Assembly: GCF_019550795.1 (NCBI RefSeq)
Contig: NZ_CP080545.1
Span: 3,506,001-3,570,000 of the forward strand
Source: Paenibacillus sp. sptzw28
GTDB taxonomy: Bacteria > Bacillota > Bacilli > Paenibacillales > Paenibacillaceae
Reading direction: 5' to 3'
Length of the DNA: 64,000 nucleotides
Below the pieces are notes generated by a model. The model was not told the DNA's origin, searched no databases, and saw nothing but the letters and a program-made list of their open reading frames with translations. Below are positions 36,182 to 45,399 of this stretch, one piece after another. Made by a program: the position numbers and the translations under genes. How positions within the stretch are numbered: position 1 is the stretch's first letter; the number at the start of each line of letters is the position of its first letter.

Positions 36182-37120
36182 ATGTCCAAAATATCAAAAC
36201 AACAGCAGCCGATTCATGGCGCTGTTCAATCTCTCATTCTTCTCGGTTTCGGGTTATACATTCACTATCTGGTGTTCTCAGGTCATATTAATTTCTATAT
36301 CGCGCCGCGTATGCAGCTGTATGTTGTGATGGCTGGCATTGGGCTTGACGTGATGGCGCTCTATCACGGCATGCGAACCTTCCGAAAGTATGCAGCAAGC
36401 AAACGCTCCTCCCGCGACTCCCGCGACCCGGGTAACCATAAACCGGCCGCATCCCCGCTGCTTAGAAGCGTTCTGATTAATCTCTTCTTCCTCTTCCCCA
36501 TTCTGCTCGGGTTTCTTACGCCGGATAGGGCGCTCGGAAGCTCTCTTGCCGCGAAGAAAGGTATTAATCTCGGAGACGCCGCGAATTTCCGCCAAGCCAT
36601 GGAAAGCTCGCCGCTTGTCGGCAGCGGTAACCCAATCGTAGGGATTCCATCCGACCAGAAGCTTGCGGAGATGTTTCCCAAAGACGAATACAGCGGCGAA
36701 TATGCGAATCTCGGAATCCAGTTATTCAAGAAGCCTGTTATCAACGTGCAGGACACCGGATACGTCGAGGTGCTCTCCGCTCTCCAGATGTATATGGATA
36801 ATTTCACTAACAAACCGATAGAAATCAACGGATTTGTGTACCGGGAAGAAGGTATGAAGCCGAATCAGTTCGTTATTGCCCGTTTCAATATCCAGTGCTG
36901 CGCAGCCGACGCAATGCCGCTTGGTATCCTGGTCGAATCGGATAAGGCGGCGTCCTATGCCACTAACAGCTGGGTGCACGTATCCGGAAAGCTGGGTAAA
37001 TCCAATTACAGCGATGCCGAGGTGCTCTCAATCAATGCAGATGGAATGAACGGCATACCGGCACCGAAGAATGTATATGTACAGCCGCAATCGGATTTCT
37101 CCTTCGTGAACCGGATGTAA
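36182..37120 (+). CDS. ycgQ: TIGR03943/UPF0703 partner of the YcgR permease, YcgQ-like
   Basis: 312 residues from ATG 36182, because AAGGAG is spaced for it rather than for GTG 36170. Two or three N-terminal helices, then an extracytoplasmic domain: FVYREEGMKPNQFVIARFNI, then QCCAADAMPLGILVES, with an exposed Cys pair. The family is always beside a YcgR/YraQ permease. A bidirectional terminator follows. Confidence 0.88.
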   Translation: MSKISKQQQPIHGAVQSLILLGFGLYIHYLVFSGHINFYIAPRMQLYVVMAGIGLDVMALYHGMRTFRKYAASKRSSRDSRDPGNHKPAASPLLRSVLINLFFLFPILLGFLTPDRALGSSLAAKKGINLGDAANFRQAMESSPLVGSGNPIVGIPSDQKLAEMFPKDEYSGEYANLGIQLFKKPVINVQDTGYVEVLSALQMYMDNFTNKPIEINGFVYREEGMKPNQFVIARFNIQCCAADAMPLGILVESDKAASYATNSWVHVSGKLGKSNYSDAEVLSINADGMNGIPAPKNVYVQPQSDFSFVNRM

Positions 37121-37125
37121 GTTTT

Positions 37126-37163
37126 AAAAGAACGCCACTCTGTATTAGAACGGCGTTCTTTTT
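37126..37163. terminator. Bidirectional rho-independent terminator
   Basis: AAAAGAACGCC and GGCGTTCTTTTT arms, between the ycgQ-like gene and the convergent ltaS gene. Confidence 0.85.
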
Positions 37164-37166
37164 CAT

Positions 37167-39047
37167 TTATGGTGCTCTCTTCGGCAGCTGCTTCACATAC
37201 TGGTCCGACAGCTTCATTAATCCCATCACATAGTCATAGTCCTTGCGGTAACGGGCTATATCTTTTACCGGCTTCAGGGTTGTAAGCGATACAGCTGTCC
37301 CGTCATCGAAGCCTTGGCCCGGAATAAACAATATATCATTGTTGAAGAACGAACCCGTCGGGAGGTAGTAGCGCATGCCGAACACATTGCGGTCGATATT
37401 CAGCAGATCATGACCAAACGCGGTGAAGCCCTTATCCTTTAAGGATATTCCCATTAAATTGGCAACCGTCGGCATTATATCAAGCTGACCGCCGACCTGA
37501 TTGACGATTTTGCCCTTCGTCTCCCCTGGAATATGAATCAGCAGCGGAATATTGAACCGGCTTACATGCTCGTTGTATGTGATTCCAAGTGCCGCGCTCA
37601 CCATTGCAGGATCGTTTTCATTAGGCTGCAGGCCGAAATGGTCTCCGTAGGCAACCAGCACCGTATTGTCCCACATGCCATTCGCTTTGAGGCGGTCGAT
37701 CAGAGTGCCAAGGGCATAGTCCGTATAATTGATGGCTGTAAGGTAGTCTCCGAGCTGCTTGCCCTGCATGCTGCTTGGAACGGTTATTTTCTTGCGGTTG
37801 TCAGGCACCTTGAACGGAAAATGGCTGGATACGGTGACAAACTGGGCATAGAACGGTTTATTCTGCTTCTGAAGGGCTGAGAGCTTCTCTACGCCTACAC
37901 GGTAGAGCTCTTCGTCAGAGGCGCCGAAATCGTTGAAATGATCATTATTATAGTAAGGCTTATCGTAATAATGGTCAAAATTCAAAGCCGGATACAGCTT
38001 GATCCTGTCCCAGAAACCGACATCGTTCACATGAAACGTATCGGCGGTGTAGTTCTGCTGCTCCAGCAGGCGGGGAAGGCTTGGCAGCTTCCGGTCGCCG
38101 TATCCTGTCGACATCGCGATGCTTCCCGTAGGATAAATCGACGTATTGGACATAAACTCCGCATCCGATGTGTTCCCTTGTCCGATCTGCTGGAAGAAAT
38201 GTGGAAAATAAAAGCATTCATTCACCAATTTGTTCAAAACAGGCGTCAGCTCCTGATTGTTCACCTTCAGATGAATAGGGAAATTCTGAAACGCCTCCAA
38301 TTGGACGATGATGAGATTCTTGCCCTTCGCAGCTCCGAAATATGCCGGTTTCGCAGCAGCCGCTTTACTCGCATAGGGATAAGTGGCTTCCAGTTTATTA
38401 ATCTGAGCGACGGTTTCCTTCAAATTGCCGGAAGCGATCTCCCTGTTTTCCTGGCTGGCCTTGATGGCGGCCGCGACCTGATAGTCGAGGAATCCGAGGT
38501 TCTCCGCCTGCACCATTTCATTCTCGATCGAACCGGACAACTGGATATATCGCCCGGAGATAACCAGACATATGATGGCCGTAAGCGCGATCCCGATTTT
38601 CCAGACGGGCTTCCTCCCGCTTACCCGCTTGCCTCGCACTCTATTGATTGCCCATATAACTGCCATCACGACTACATCCAGGATGAACAAGTAATGAGCG
38701 GGTTGTATCGTCGATTGGACGCTTGCCCGAATTTGCAGCACCTGCTTGAGCTCCAGCAGCGCCGTATAGGTCGGAACCGAACCGAAATGCTCATTATAAA
38801 GCGTCGAGGAAAACAGCATCAGTGAAAATATCAAATTAAAGATCCAGTACGCCGGCCCCTTCATTCTTGCAGAAACAAGCAATTCCAGTAGACAAAGCAG
38901 TACAAGAAGCGCCAGACCGTCTGTCGTTAACCGGTCCCAGGCGATTTCCTTGAAGAAGAAATAACGAAGCAGGACCAGCTTGAGAAAAAGCAGGATGAAA
39001 ATCAAATAGAAAGGTGTCCTTTTGAAGTTCTCGGCAGCCTTGTGCAT
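37167..39047 (-). CDS. ltaS: Lipoteichoic acid synthase (LtaS-type sulfatase-fold)
   Basis: 626 residues. Five N-terminal membrane helices (about 1-180), a linker, and an extracytoplasmic sulfatase-like domain. The nucleophile Thr lies in QIGQGNTSDAEFM. Metal-binding residues appear in LVAYGDHFG (Asp/His) and HFNDFGASD regions. It polymerises glycerol phosphate from phosphatidylglycerol on the outer face of the membrane. AAAGGAAAC precedes the ATG. It stands alone. The window's likely glycolipid-anchor glucosyltransferase (17659-18650) is broken, which matters for LTA anchoring. Confidence 0.92.
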   Translation of the reverse strand: MHKAAENFKRTPFYLIFILLFLKLVLLRYFFFKEIAWDRLTTDGLALLVLLCLLELLVSARMKGPAYWIFNLIFSLMLFSSTLYNEHFGSVPTYTALLELKQVLQIRASVQSTIQPAHYLFILDVVVMAVIWAINRVRGKRVSGRKPVWKIGIALTAIICLVISGRYIQLSGSIENEMVQAENLGFLDYQVAAAIKASQENREIASGNLKETVAQINKLEATYPYASKAAAAKPAYFGAAKGKNLIIVQLEAFQNFPIHLKVNNQELTPVLNKLVNECFYFPHFFQQIGQGNTSDAEFMSNTSIYPTGSIAMSTGYGDRKLPSLPRLLEQQNYTADTFHVNDVGFWDRIKLYPALNFDHYYDKPYYNNDHFNDFGASDEELYRVGVEKLSALQKQNKPFYAQFVTVSSHFPFKVPDNRKKITVPSSMQGKQLGDYLTAINYTDYALGTLIDRLKANGMWDNTVLVAYGDHFGLQPNENDPAMVSAALGITYNEHVSRFNIPLLIHIPGETKGKIVNQVGGQLDIMPTVANLMGISLKDKGFTAFGHDLLNIDRNVFGMRYYLPTGSFFNNDILFIPGQGFDDGTAVSLTTLKPVKDIARYRKDYDYVMGLMKLSDQYVKQLPKRAP

Positions 39048-39319
39048 TCCAGTTTCCTTTCCCTATTAAAAAAATGTAAATTTATTCTTAAACATTATAG
39101 CAGTTTTAATAGAGTGGATCTAATCAGAGGGATTAATGCAAATCCAGAAAAACTGGGTATTATGACCCATTCTCGGATGTCATATATGGGTAAAAATACA
39201 TATTTTTCCTTTAGTATGATAGAAGGACCGCTTGTTGTGGTTATATAACCATTGATAGAAGGAATTCAAACATCATGATGCCGCAGAAATGGACTCTAAT
39301 ACCGAAGGGAGATCGATTT

Positions 39320-40909
39320 ATGAGAATTAAGATGCAAACCGGAATTATTTCTAAAGCATTTGGCGTTATGATGGTGCTCCTTCTCCTGTCAGTCAATTTA
39401 GCCGCTGCCGCTCCGGCACAGTCTGAACGACATTCCTATCTGGTAGGCTTAAAACCGGGCGCGTCGTCTAAAGCATTAGAGGCTGCGGGTATCCAGTTTG
39501 CATCGAAGTGGGATAATTTGGACGCCGTTAACATCATTGCAACTGATGCGGCGATACAGGGTCTAGCCCGCAATCCCAAAGTCAGTTACATCGAAGAGGA
39601 TCGCCCCGTTTATAAGAGCAGCATCGGCTCATCCTATACGGACGGCGCCTTCACATGGGGTTTGCAGGCGGTTCACGCGGAACAGGCATGGAATGTGAAA
39701 GCGACGGGACAGGACATCAAGGTTTGCGTGCTTGATACGGGAATCGACTACGGGCACCCGGAATTTACGCGCAATGGCCAGTCGATTATCAAAGCAAGTA
39801 AAAACTTCGTTGCCGACGGTCATCCGGATGCCACCGACGGTGACGGACACGGCACCCATGTGGCAGGCACGATTGCCGGACAGACCAGCGACAGCGGAAG
39901 CCGTATCGGAGCTGCGCCGGGCGTCGATCTCTACGTGGCGCGCGTCCTGGGAGACGACGGCAGCGGAACAACCAGCAGCGTATTAAACGGCCTTAACTGG
40001 TGTCAGGAGAACAAAGCCAATATCGCCAATCTATCGCTTGGCAGCGACAGACCTTCCCAAACGGAACGAAAGGCGTTTGACCTGGCCTATAAGAATGGCA
40101 TGCTCAGCATTGCGGCAAGCGGAAACGACGGCAGCGGCAAAATCGGTTATCCCGCCAATTACAGTTCCGTTGTGGCGGTTGGAGCCGTTGACAGCAGCCT
40201 GAATCTGGCCGGGTTCTCCAATTACGGTAAAGGCCAAGAGCTTGTTGCGCCGGGTGTAGGCACACTGTCGAGTGTACCAAGAGGCACCGGCCTCCATGGG
40301 ATTACCAAAGAAAACGAGAACGGAGTCGAAACGAGCTACCGAAGCTACGGAATCGAATATGCGGGACTCGGAAGCGCGGCAGGCCCGATGGTCGAATGCG
40401 GTTTGGCCGATTCTGCCTCCTCCTGCAGCGGGAAACCCGCCTCCGGGGCCTGGATAGCATTAATAGACCGGGGAAGCATTACATTTGGCGAGAAGATTCA
40501 GAACGTAACTGCCCAGGGCGCATCGGCGGCAATTATCGTCAATAACGATGCAGCCAGCCCCGATGACCCGGGCAACTTCACATTAGGGAGCGCAGGAAGC
40601 TGGATTCCCTCGGTATCCGTCTCATACGATAGCGGCATCGCTATCCGCAGCGGCGGACTCGGTGCGGGCAGCGTAGACCTCTCCGCATGGGATTACAGCT
40701 ACTTCGAGGGCACATCGATGGCTACGCCGCATGTATCGGCTGTAGCAGCGCTTGCTTGGTCCGCCAATCCGGGTGTGACGAATGATCAGATCCGTACCAT
40801 TCTTCACACGACCGCTCAAGACTTGGGGCCGGCCGGGCAGGATAATCAATTCGGCTATGGTCTGGTTCAGGCCGATGCGGCGGTGCAGATGGCCAGAGGA
40901 GGATTCTAG
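39320..40909 (+). CDS. Secreted subtilisin-family (S8) protease with PA insert
   Basis: 529 residues from ATG 39320 (AAGGGAGA upstream). Signal peptide (about 1-35), an I9-type propeptide (ERHSYLVGLKPGASSKALEA ... NPKVSYIEEDRPVY), then the catalytic Asp in VCVLDTGIDYG, His in GDGHGTHVAGT, Asn region AASGNDGSG and Ser in EGTSMATPHVSA. Between His and Ser, about residues 330-450, is a protease-associated-like insert. Domains in order suit an extracellular alkaline protease with an extended substrate-binding lid. Strong terminator follows. Confidence 0.93.
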   Translation: MRIKMQTGIISKAFGVMMVLLLLSVNLAAAAPAQSERHSYLVGLKPGASSKALEAAGIQFASKWDNLDAVNIIATDAAIQGLARNPKVSYIEEDRPVYKSSIGSSYTDGAFTWGLQAVHAEQAWNVKATGQDIKVCVLDTGIDYGHPEFTRNGQSIIKASKNFVADGHPDATDGDGHGTHVAGTIAGQTSDSGSRIGAAPGVDLYVARVLGDDGSGTTSSVLNGLNWCQENKANIANLSLGSDRPSQTERKAFDLAYKNGMLSIAASGNDGSGKIGYPANYSSVVAVGAVDSSLNLAGFSNYGKGQELVAPGVGTLSSVPRGTGLHGITKENENGVETSYRSYGIEYAGLGSAAGPMVECGLADSASSCSGKPASGAWIALIDRGSITFGEKIQNVTAQGASAAIIVNNDAASPDDPGNFTLGSAGSWIPSVSVSYDSGIAIRSGGLGAGSVDLSAWDYSYFEGTSMATPHVSAVAALAWSANPGVTNDQIRTILHTTAQDLGPAGQDNQFGYGLVQADAAVQMARGGF

Positions 40910-40924
40910 CATACATGATTAAGT

Positions 40925-40964
40925 AAAGCTCCCGGTACCCTTGCAATAAGGTACCGGGAGCTTT
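40925..40964 (+). terminator. Rho-independent terminator
   Basis: Perfect 15-bp arms (40925-40939 and 40950-40964, AAAGCTCCCGGTACC and complement) after the subtilase gene. Confidence 0.88.
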
Positions 40965-41105
40965 CTGCTTACACTTTTAACGCGCCGATAATAGCCCCTT
41001 TTACGAAATACTTCCGGAAGCGGATAGACGCAGAAGGAAATCGGGCCCATATGAGCGAATCGATATAACACATCGCATGAATTGAATGGGGGAAAAACCG
41101 GCATC

Positions 41106-42305
41106 ATGAGTTATCGAAGTTCACCGATGGACAAGGGCGCTCCCCTTGCTGCCGTAAACATTTCTTACTTTCTATTGTTCTATGTGGCCATCTATATGGG
41201 CAACGCTATTTACGGAACGTTTCTCCCCTTATATTTCAATAATATCGGGTTCTCTCCCTCTCAAATCGGCACGCTGCTCAGCCTTGGGCCGCTCGTTGCG
41301 ATTCTGGCCTAGCCGCTATGGGGCGCTCTGGGCGACAAGTCGAAGACAAAGAACTTTATATTGAAGCTGCTGATCTGCGGCAGCGGGTTAACCGTGCTGC
41401 TTTATCCCTTGTCCGACAAGTTTGCTTACCTGCTGCTCGTTGTATGCCTGTTCACTTTTTTTCAAACGTCCATATTTGCCATTAGCGACGCCATAACACT
41501 GGAGGGTCTCGGCAGACAGGCCGGGAGCTATGGAATCATACGGATGGGCGGGACGTTCGGGTTCGCGGTCATGTCCATCTTATTCGGTTTTGCCGCTACT
41601 AATCACATCGGTTCGATGTTCTGGGTGTACGCTCTTGTCATGCTGGCAAGCTTCCTTCTCATTTCCCGTTTCCCGATCATCAAGGGGCATCAGTTCGCCG
41701 GGCGGAAAATGCAGGTTTGGGTGCTCTTCCGCAACCGCAAATTAGCGCTTTATTTGACCATCAGCTTCGTTCTCAACATTACGCTTGGTTATTATTACGC
41801 CTTCTTCCCGTTATACTTCAAGGAAATGGGCGGGGATAATGTACTCCTTGGATGGTCAATGGTTATTTCTTCATTAAGCGAGGTCCCGTTTCTCCTTTAT
41901 TCCGCTAAAATATTCCAACGTATCCGGATCCCTTATATTTTGCTGGTGGCCACGATCGCCACGGCGCTTAGGTGGTTTCTGTTCTCGGTCATACACAATC
42001 CGTACTGGGTCCTCCCGGTACAGGCTCTTCACGGACTTATCTTTATCGTGCTGTCCGTAACGATGGCTACCTTCATCAATCATGAGGTGCCGAATGAATT
42101 GAAGGCGAGCGGACAGACGCTGAACGGACTGCTGAATCTGGGAGCGGCCCGCATCATCGGCAGCTTCGTTGGCGGGATCGCGAGCGAGTTGCTCGGGCTG
42201 GAGAAGACATTTATGTACAATTCGATTATCGCTCTTGTCTGTATAGTGATTCTGTTCTTTGCCTTCGTGAAACGTAAATCGCCTGCAGCAAGCGCAAGTA
42301 CATAA
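41106..42305 (+). pseudogene. MFS transporter (HcaT/PPP-like), interrupted by in-frame TAG
   Basis: ATG 41106 opens an HcaT-like MFS protein: ISYFLLFYVAIYMGNAIYGT, then SPSQIGTLLSLGPLVAILA. TAG at 41310-41312 stops it after 68 codons. The same frame continues PLWGALGDKSKTKNFILKLL through all remaining helices to 42305. In this family QP-WG follows exactly here, so CAG to TAG is the simplest change. The total length, 399 codons, is normal. There is no frameshift and no sign of a suppressor. Confidence 0.82.
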
Positions 42306-42337
42306 TCGCCCTTATCGGGCGGTCTTGCGCCGCGACA

Positions 42338-42374
42338 AGAGCCTTAGTCTGAATCAGCTTCAGACTAAGGCTCT
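42338..42374. repeat. Long perfect hairpin between convergent genes
   Basis: A 16-bp perfect stem (42338-42353 with 42359-42374) and a 5-nt loop, between the MFS pseudogene and the convergent M42 gene. No T-tract follows on either strand, so it may act as a weak bidirectional terminator or mRNA-stabilising structure. Confidence 0.6.
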
Positions 42375-42386
42375 GATATGAATGCG

Positions 42387-43442
42387 CTATTGTTCATCCA
42401 TCACATAAGCCAGCAGGAGGACCGCTGTGTTAACGACCGCATCCGCATGCGTCCGTTCCATGCCGTGAGAGGCATGTACGCCCGGGCCGATTAAGGCCGC
42501 TCTGATGCTGCTTCCGCCTTTAAGTGCCGCTGAAGCGTCAGAGCCGTAATGCGGGTATATATCAACCGCATACGAAATTTGCTCCCTTTTGGCCAAATCG
42601 ATGAGTTTGGAAGTCATATTGTAATCGTATGGTCCTGAGGAATCCTTGGCACAGATGGAAACATCACGCTCGGTTGCCGACAGGTCATCGCCTATCGCTC
42701 CCATATCCACTGCGATCAGCTCCGTTATATCCGGTGGAATATGGGCGCTTCCATGCCCCACTTCTTCGTAGGTGGACAGGATCAGCTTAATAGTTCTGGA
42801 AGGCGTTTTGCCCTCGCGCTTCAACCACTCCATCAACCCGAACACCGCGGCTACGCCGGCTTTATCATCAAGGTGCCGTGATTTGATCCAGCCGCTCGGC
42901 AGGAAGCGGGTTCGCGCATCCCATGATATAAAATCTCCTACACCAATGCCAAGCTTCTCCACATCTTCCTTGGATTTCACCATTTCGTCGATGCGGATCT
43001 CCATATTCGCTTCTTCCCGCTTGAAATCCCGCACATCGGAGTAAACATGAACCGAAGGCTTGGTTGAAAGGACGGTCCCCTCGTAAATTCCGCCTTTCCG
43101 AGTATGTATAAGGCAATATTCTCCTTCGACCGTTTGCATCGCATAACCGCCGACCGGTGTAAAACGAATCATCCCGTCCGGCTTTATTGAGCGGACCATC
43201 GCACCCAATGTATCGACATGAGCCGAAATTCCGAGCGTTTCACGAGAGGAATCGCCCGGTATGGTTATGATTCCATTCCCTTTCGGTGTAATCTCGAGCG
43301 AATAACCCAACTGCTCGACCTCCTCCCGCACGACGTTCATAACTTCCGTACAGAACCCGCTCGGACTTGGCGTTTCCAACAGCTGTTTCAATATCCGCAT
43401 GATATATTCGCGATTCAGTTGCGGCATTAATGGCGAGAGCAT
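42387..43442 (-). CDS. M42-family peptidase (YhfE-like)
   Basis: 351 residues from ATG 43442 (AGGAGG upstream). Ligands: His/Asp in GISAHVDTLGAM, Asp in SRHLDDKAGVA, Glu in STYEEVGHGSA, Asp in LIAVDMGAIGD, His in HASHGMERTHA. Compared with 32542-33615 the metal motifs are altered (GHGSA for GLRGA), placing it in the YhfE branch. A cytosolic aminopeptidase; substrate unknown. Confidence 0.9.
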   Translation of the reverse strand: MLSPLMPQLNREYIMRILKQLLETPSPSGFCTEVMNVVREEVEQLGYSLEITPKGNGIITIPGDSSRETLGISAHVDTLGAMVRSIKPDGMIRFTPVGGYAMQTVEGEYCLIHTRKGGIYEGTVLSTKPSVHVYSDVRDFKREEANMEIRIDEMVKSKEDVEKLGIGVGDFISWDARTRFLPSGWIKSRHLDDKAGVAAVFGLMEWLKREGKTPSRTIKLILSTYEEVGHGSAHIPPDITELIAVDMGAIGDDLSATERDVSICAKDSSGPYDYNMTSKLIDLAKREQISYAVDIYPHYGSDASAALKGGSSIRAALIGPGVHASHGMERTHADAVVNTAVLLLAYVMDEQ

Positions 43443-43806
43443 GGATTAAATCCTCCTATTTTAAGTTTCGAGTCCCCAAGAAATAATCGTTCATACTGGG
43501 TATAACTACCATTCTATTAGAAGGCATCCTATTATACAACAAGTTAACAAATCCAAACTAATTTCTTCTATGCCAAGCTCCCAAAGATGAAGAATCATTA
43601 AACATTCGGAATATTCTCATTTGACACTAATGAATAATGCGGAATAGGATTAATCATCAGAGCGATTAAAGTGGAACGGTCCCACTCACTGCACTTCCGA
43701 TGAATTTACGGCATTTGATACTGCTTTCAGGTCGAGGAGATCAAAAAATTGAACCTCGCCGCTTTCCGCAAGCGATAGTGACTATTGAGTTGAAAGGGCT
43801 GATATT
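43443..43806. other. Intergenic region, no gene seen
   Basis: About 360 AT-rich bases between the M42 start and the RidA remnant. I see no ORF with a ribosome site. It should hold the M42 promoter on the minus strand. The flanking RidA remnant suggests that this stretch has suffered deletions. Confidence 0.5.
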
Positions 43807-43956
43807 ATGAGCAGAAATAAGGTTTTTACAGGTTCGCCCTGGGAATCGCTCCGTAGGCTACTGCCGTGCCATTCGTGTAGGAAATCGAGTTGAAATAGCA
43901 GTCTCATTGACCCTCGCTTATTGGTTGAAATAGAGGTTGAAGCTATAATGGATTAA
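43807..43956 (+). pseudogene. RidA (YjgF/UK114)-family remnant with internal deletion
   Basis: Three pieces in three frames reconstruct a RidA-type protein. The start MSRNKVFTGSPWESL is at 43807. YCRAIRVGNRVEIA is in the next frame. DPRLLVEIEVEAIMD ends at TAA 43956. The family normally has about 125-150 residues, so about 70-80 central residues are missing along with a frameshift. An AAAGGGCTG stretch still stands before the ATG. RidA proteins hydrolyse reactive enamine/imine intermediates; this copy cannot. Confidence 0.75.
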
Positions 43957-44024
43957 TAAAATCTATTTAGCATCGGGCCATCTTCTCAGGCAGAAATGTA
44001 ATGTGCTACAAGGAGGCATTATCC

Positions 44025-44867
44025 ATGAATGACCAAACCGGACCGAAGTATCTGATTGGGGAGGATTCCTTCTCGATCCAATACATGTCCCGCACCGGCT
44101 TTAACAGCATGCCCCGCCCCCATGAGCATTCCTATTATGAGCTTTATTATTTGCTTAACGGAGAAAGAGTTTATTTCATGAACGGAAACGTCTATACGGC
44201 AAAGAAAGGCGACATGATAATCATCAATCCCCATAATCTTCATTCTACAGCCAGCTCGGAAAAACCGGGATTTGAAAGGATATTAATTAACTTTTCAGAA
44301 GCCTTTATAAAGGACGGAGATTCGCACATCGTAAAGCTGTTGCCATTCGAGCAGTCAAGGCTGCTTAGAATTCCGCTCAAGGATCAGCCCGAAATTGAGC
44401 ATTTGCTCAAGCTCATGCTTGCTGAATGTAAAGACGAACCCCCTCACTATATTGCCTATGTCCGTTCACTGATGAACGAGCTTCTGATTCGAATCCATAG
44501 AATCGGCATCTCGGTCCGGGAGTCGCCCGAATACGAGCATCCGATGCACCATAAAGTATCGGAAATAGCCCAATACATCAATAATCATTATGATCAGAAA
44601 ATCACTTTAGAGCAGGTAGCCAACCAATTTTATATCAGCCCTTCTTATCTCAGCCGAATTTTCACTAAACTTACAGGCTTCCATTTCCGTGAGTATTTGC
44701 AAGTCGTAAGAATTCGGGAAGCACAAAAAAGACTCGTAAACAGCCGCGAGTCCGTTCAGTTAATAGCCGAAAAAGTCGGGTTTGAGCACATCGCGCATTT
44801 CAATAAAACGTTTAAAAAATTAGCGGGTACGACACCGCTGCGTTACCGGAAACAGCATAAGGGATAA
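44025..44867 (+). CDS. AraC-family regulator with N-terminal cupin
   Basis: 280 residues from ATG 44025 (AAGGAGG at the right distance). The cupin-like sensor spans about 1-130 (RPHEHSYYELYYLLNGERVY, GDMIIINPHNLH). The C-terminal double HTH includes KITLEQVANQFYISPSYLSR and SVQLIAEKVGFEHIAHFNKT. Sugar-responsive regulators share this layout. It stands immediately after the RidA remnant, and its former target is unknown. Confidence 0.92.
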   Translation: MNDQTGPKYLIGEDSFSIQYMSRTGFNSMPRPHEHSYYELYYLLNGERVYFMNGNVYTAKKGDMIIINPHNLHSTASSEKPGFERILINFSEAFIKDGDSHIVKLLPFEQSRLLRIPLKDQPEIEHLLKLMLAECKDEPPHYIAYVRSLMNELLIRIHRIGISVRESPEYEHPMHHKVSEIAQYINNHYDQKITLEQVANQFYISPSYLSRIFTKLTGFHFREYLQVVRIREAQKRLVNSRESVQLIAEKVGFEHIAHFNKTFKKLAGTTPLRYRKQHKG

Positions 44868-45399
44868 GGTCTGCCGGACGGTCGATACGCTTTTCGCCCA
44901 CCTTTTCCTTTTGTCCGTCATAAATCGGCATTCCCATATTGCGGATTACTGTGTCCTTGGTGTATATGCAAGGAAAAATTGAAAGATGAGTTCTCGCTAA
45001 ATTGAACACAACAACTAATATCAGGTGACATTTCAAAAAAAGTAACCGGGGATTCGTTTCCCGGTCTTTTTTTTTCGACATGAATGTACCGGCATAATGT
45101 ACCAACGCAAGAAACTAGCCAGAAAATATTGAGAACCAGTTTATTCTAAAAGAGAAGACCTTGTTAAATCAAGGTTAACCGGGTCCTGTCCAAGAAAACA
45201 CCTGATTTACACCGTACATTTTTGCGTCCAAGCGTTTGTGATATCCATGCAATATACTGTATTACCATGATGTACAGGCTTTAATCGAGATCGCGGGGGG
45301 ATGGCTATATCGTTAACGCTCCGATTGAAAACTGGAACCAAGCGATCAAAACCATAGTGAAAAGCTTTGGAATAAATTTAACTTGGAGGTGTGAACTTA
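44868..45399. other. Intergenic region with terminator, no confident gene
   Basis: About 530 bp between the AraC gene and the AT-rich repeat-protein gene. It contains a terminator at 45041-45075. A short open stretch near 45299-45390 (DGYIVNAPIENWNQAIKTIV) reads like protein but lacks a start, stop context or recognised family; it may be a gene fragment or chance. Confidence 0.4.
45041..45075 (+). terminator. Rho-independent terminator
   Basis: ACCGGG and CCCGGT arms, with T9 after, about 175 bp beyond the AraC gene. The long 3' distance suggests a trailing untranslated region or a lost downstream gene. Confidence 0.7.

Noticed and set aside
37938..38825. 295-codon plus-strand ORF inside ltaS
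   Set aside because: Antisense shadow of a conserved gene; no start context and no family signature.
41310..41312. TAG as recoded (pyrrolysine-like) or suppressed codon
   Set aside because: No pyl genes or suppressor tRNA seen; TAG ends other genes normally, and a single C-to-T change at a conserved Gln explains it.
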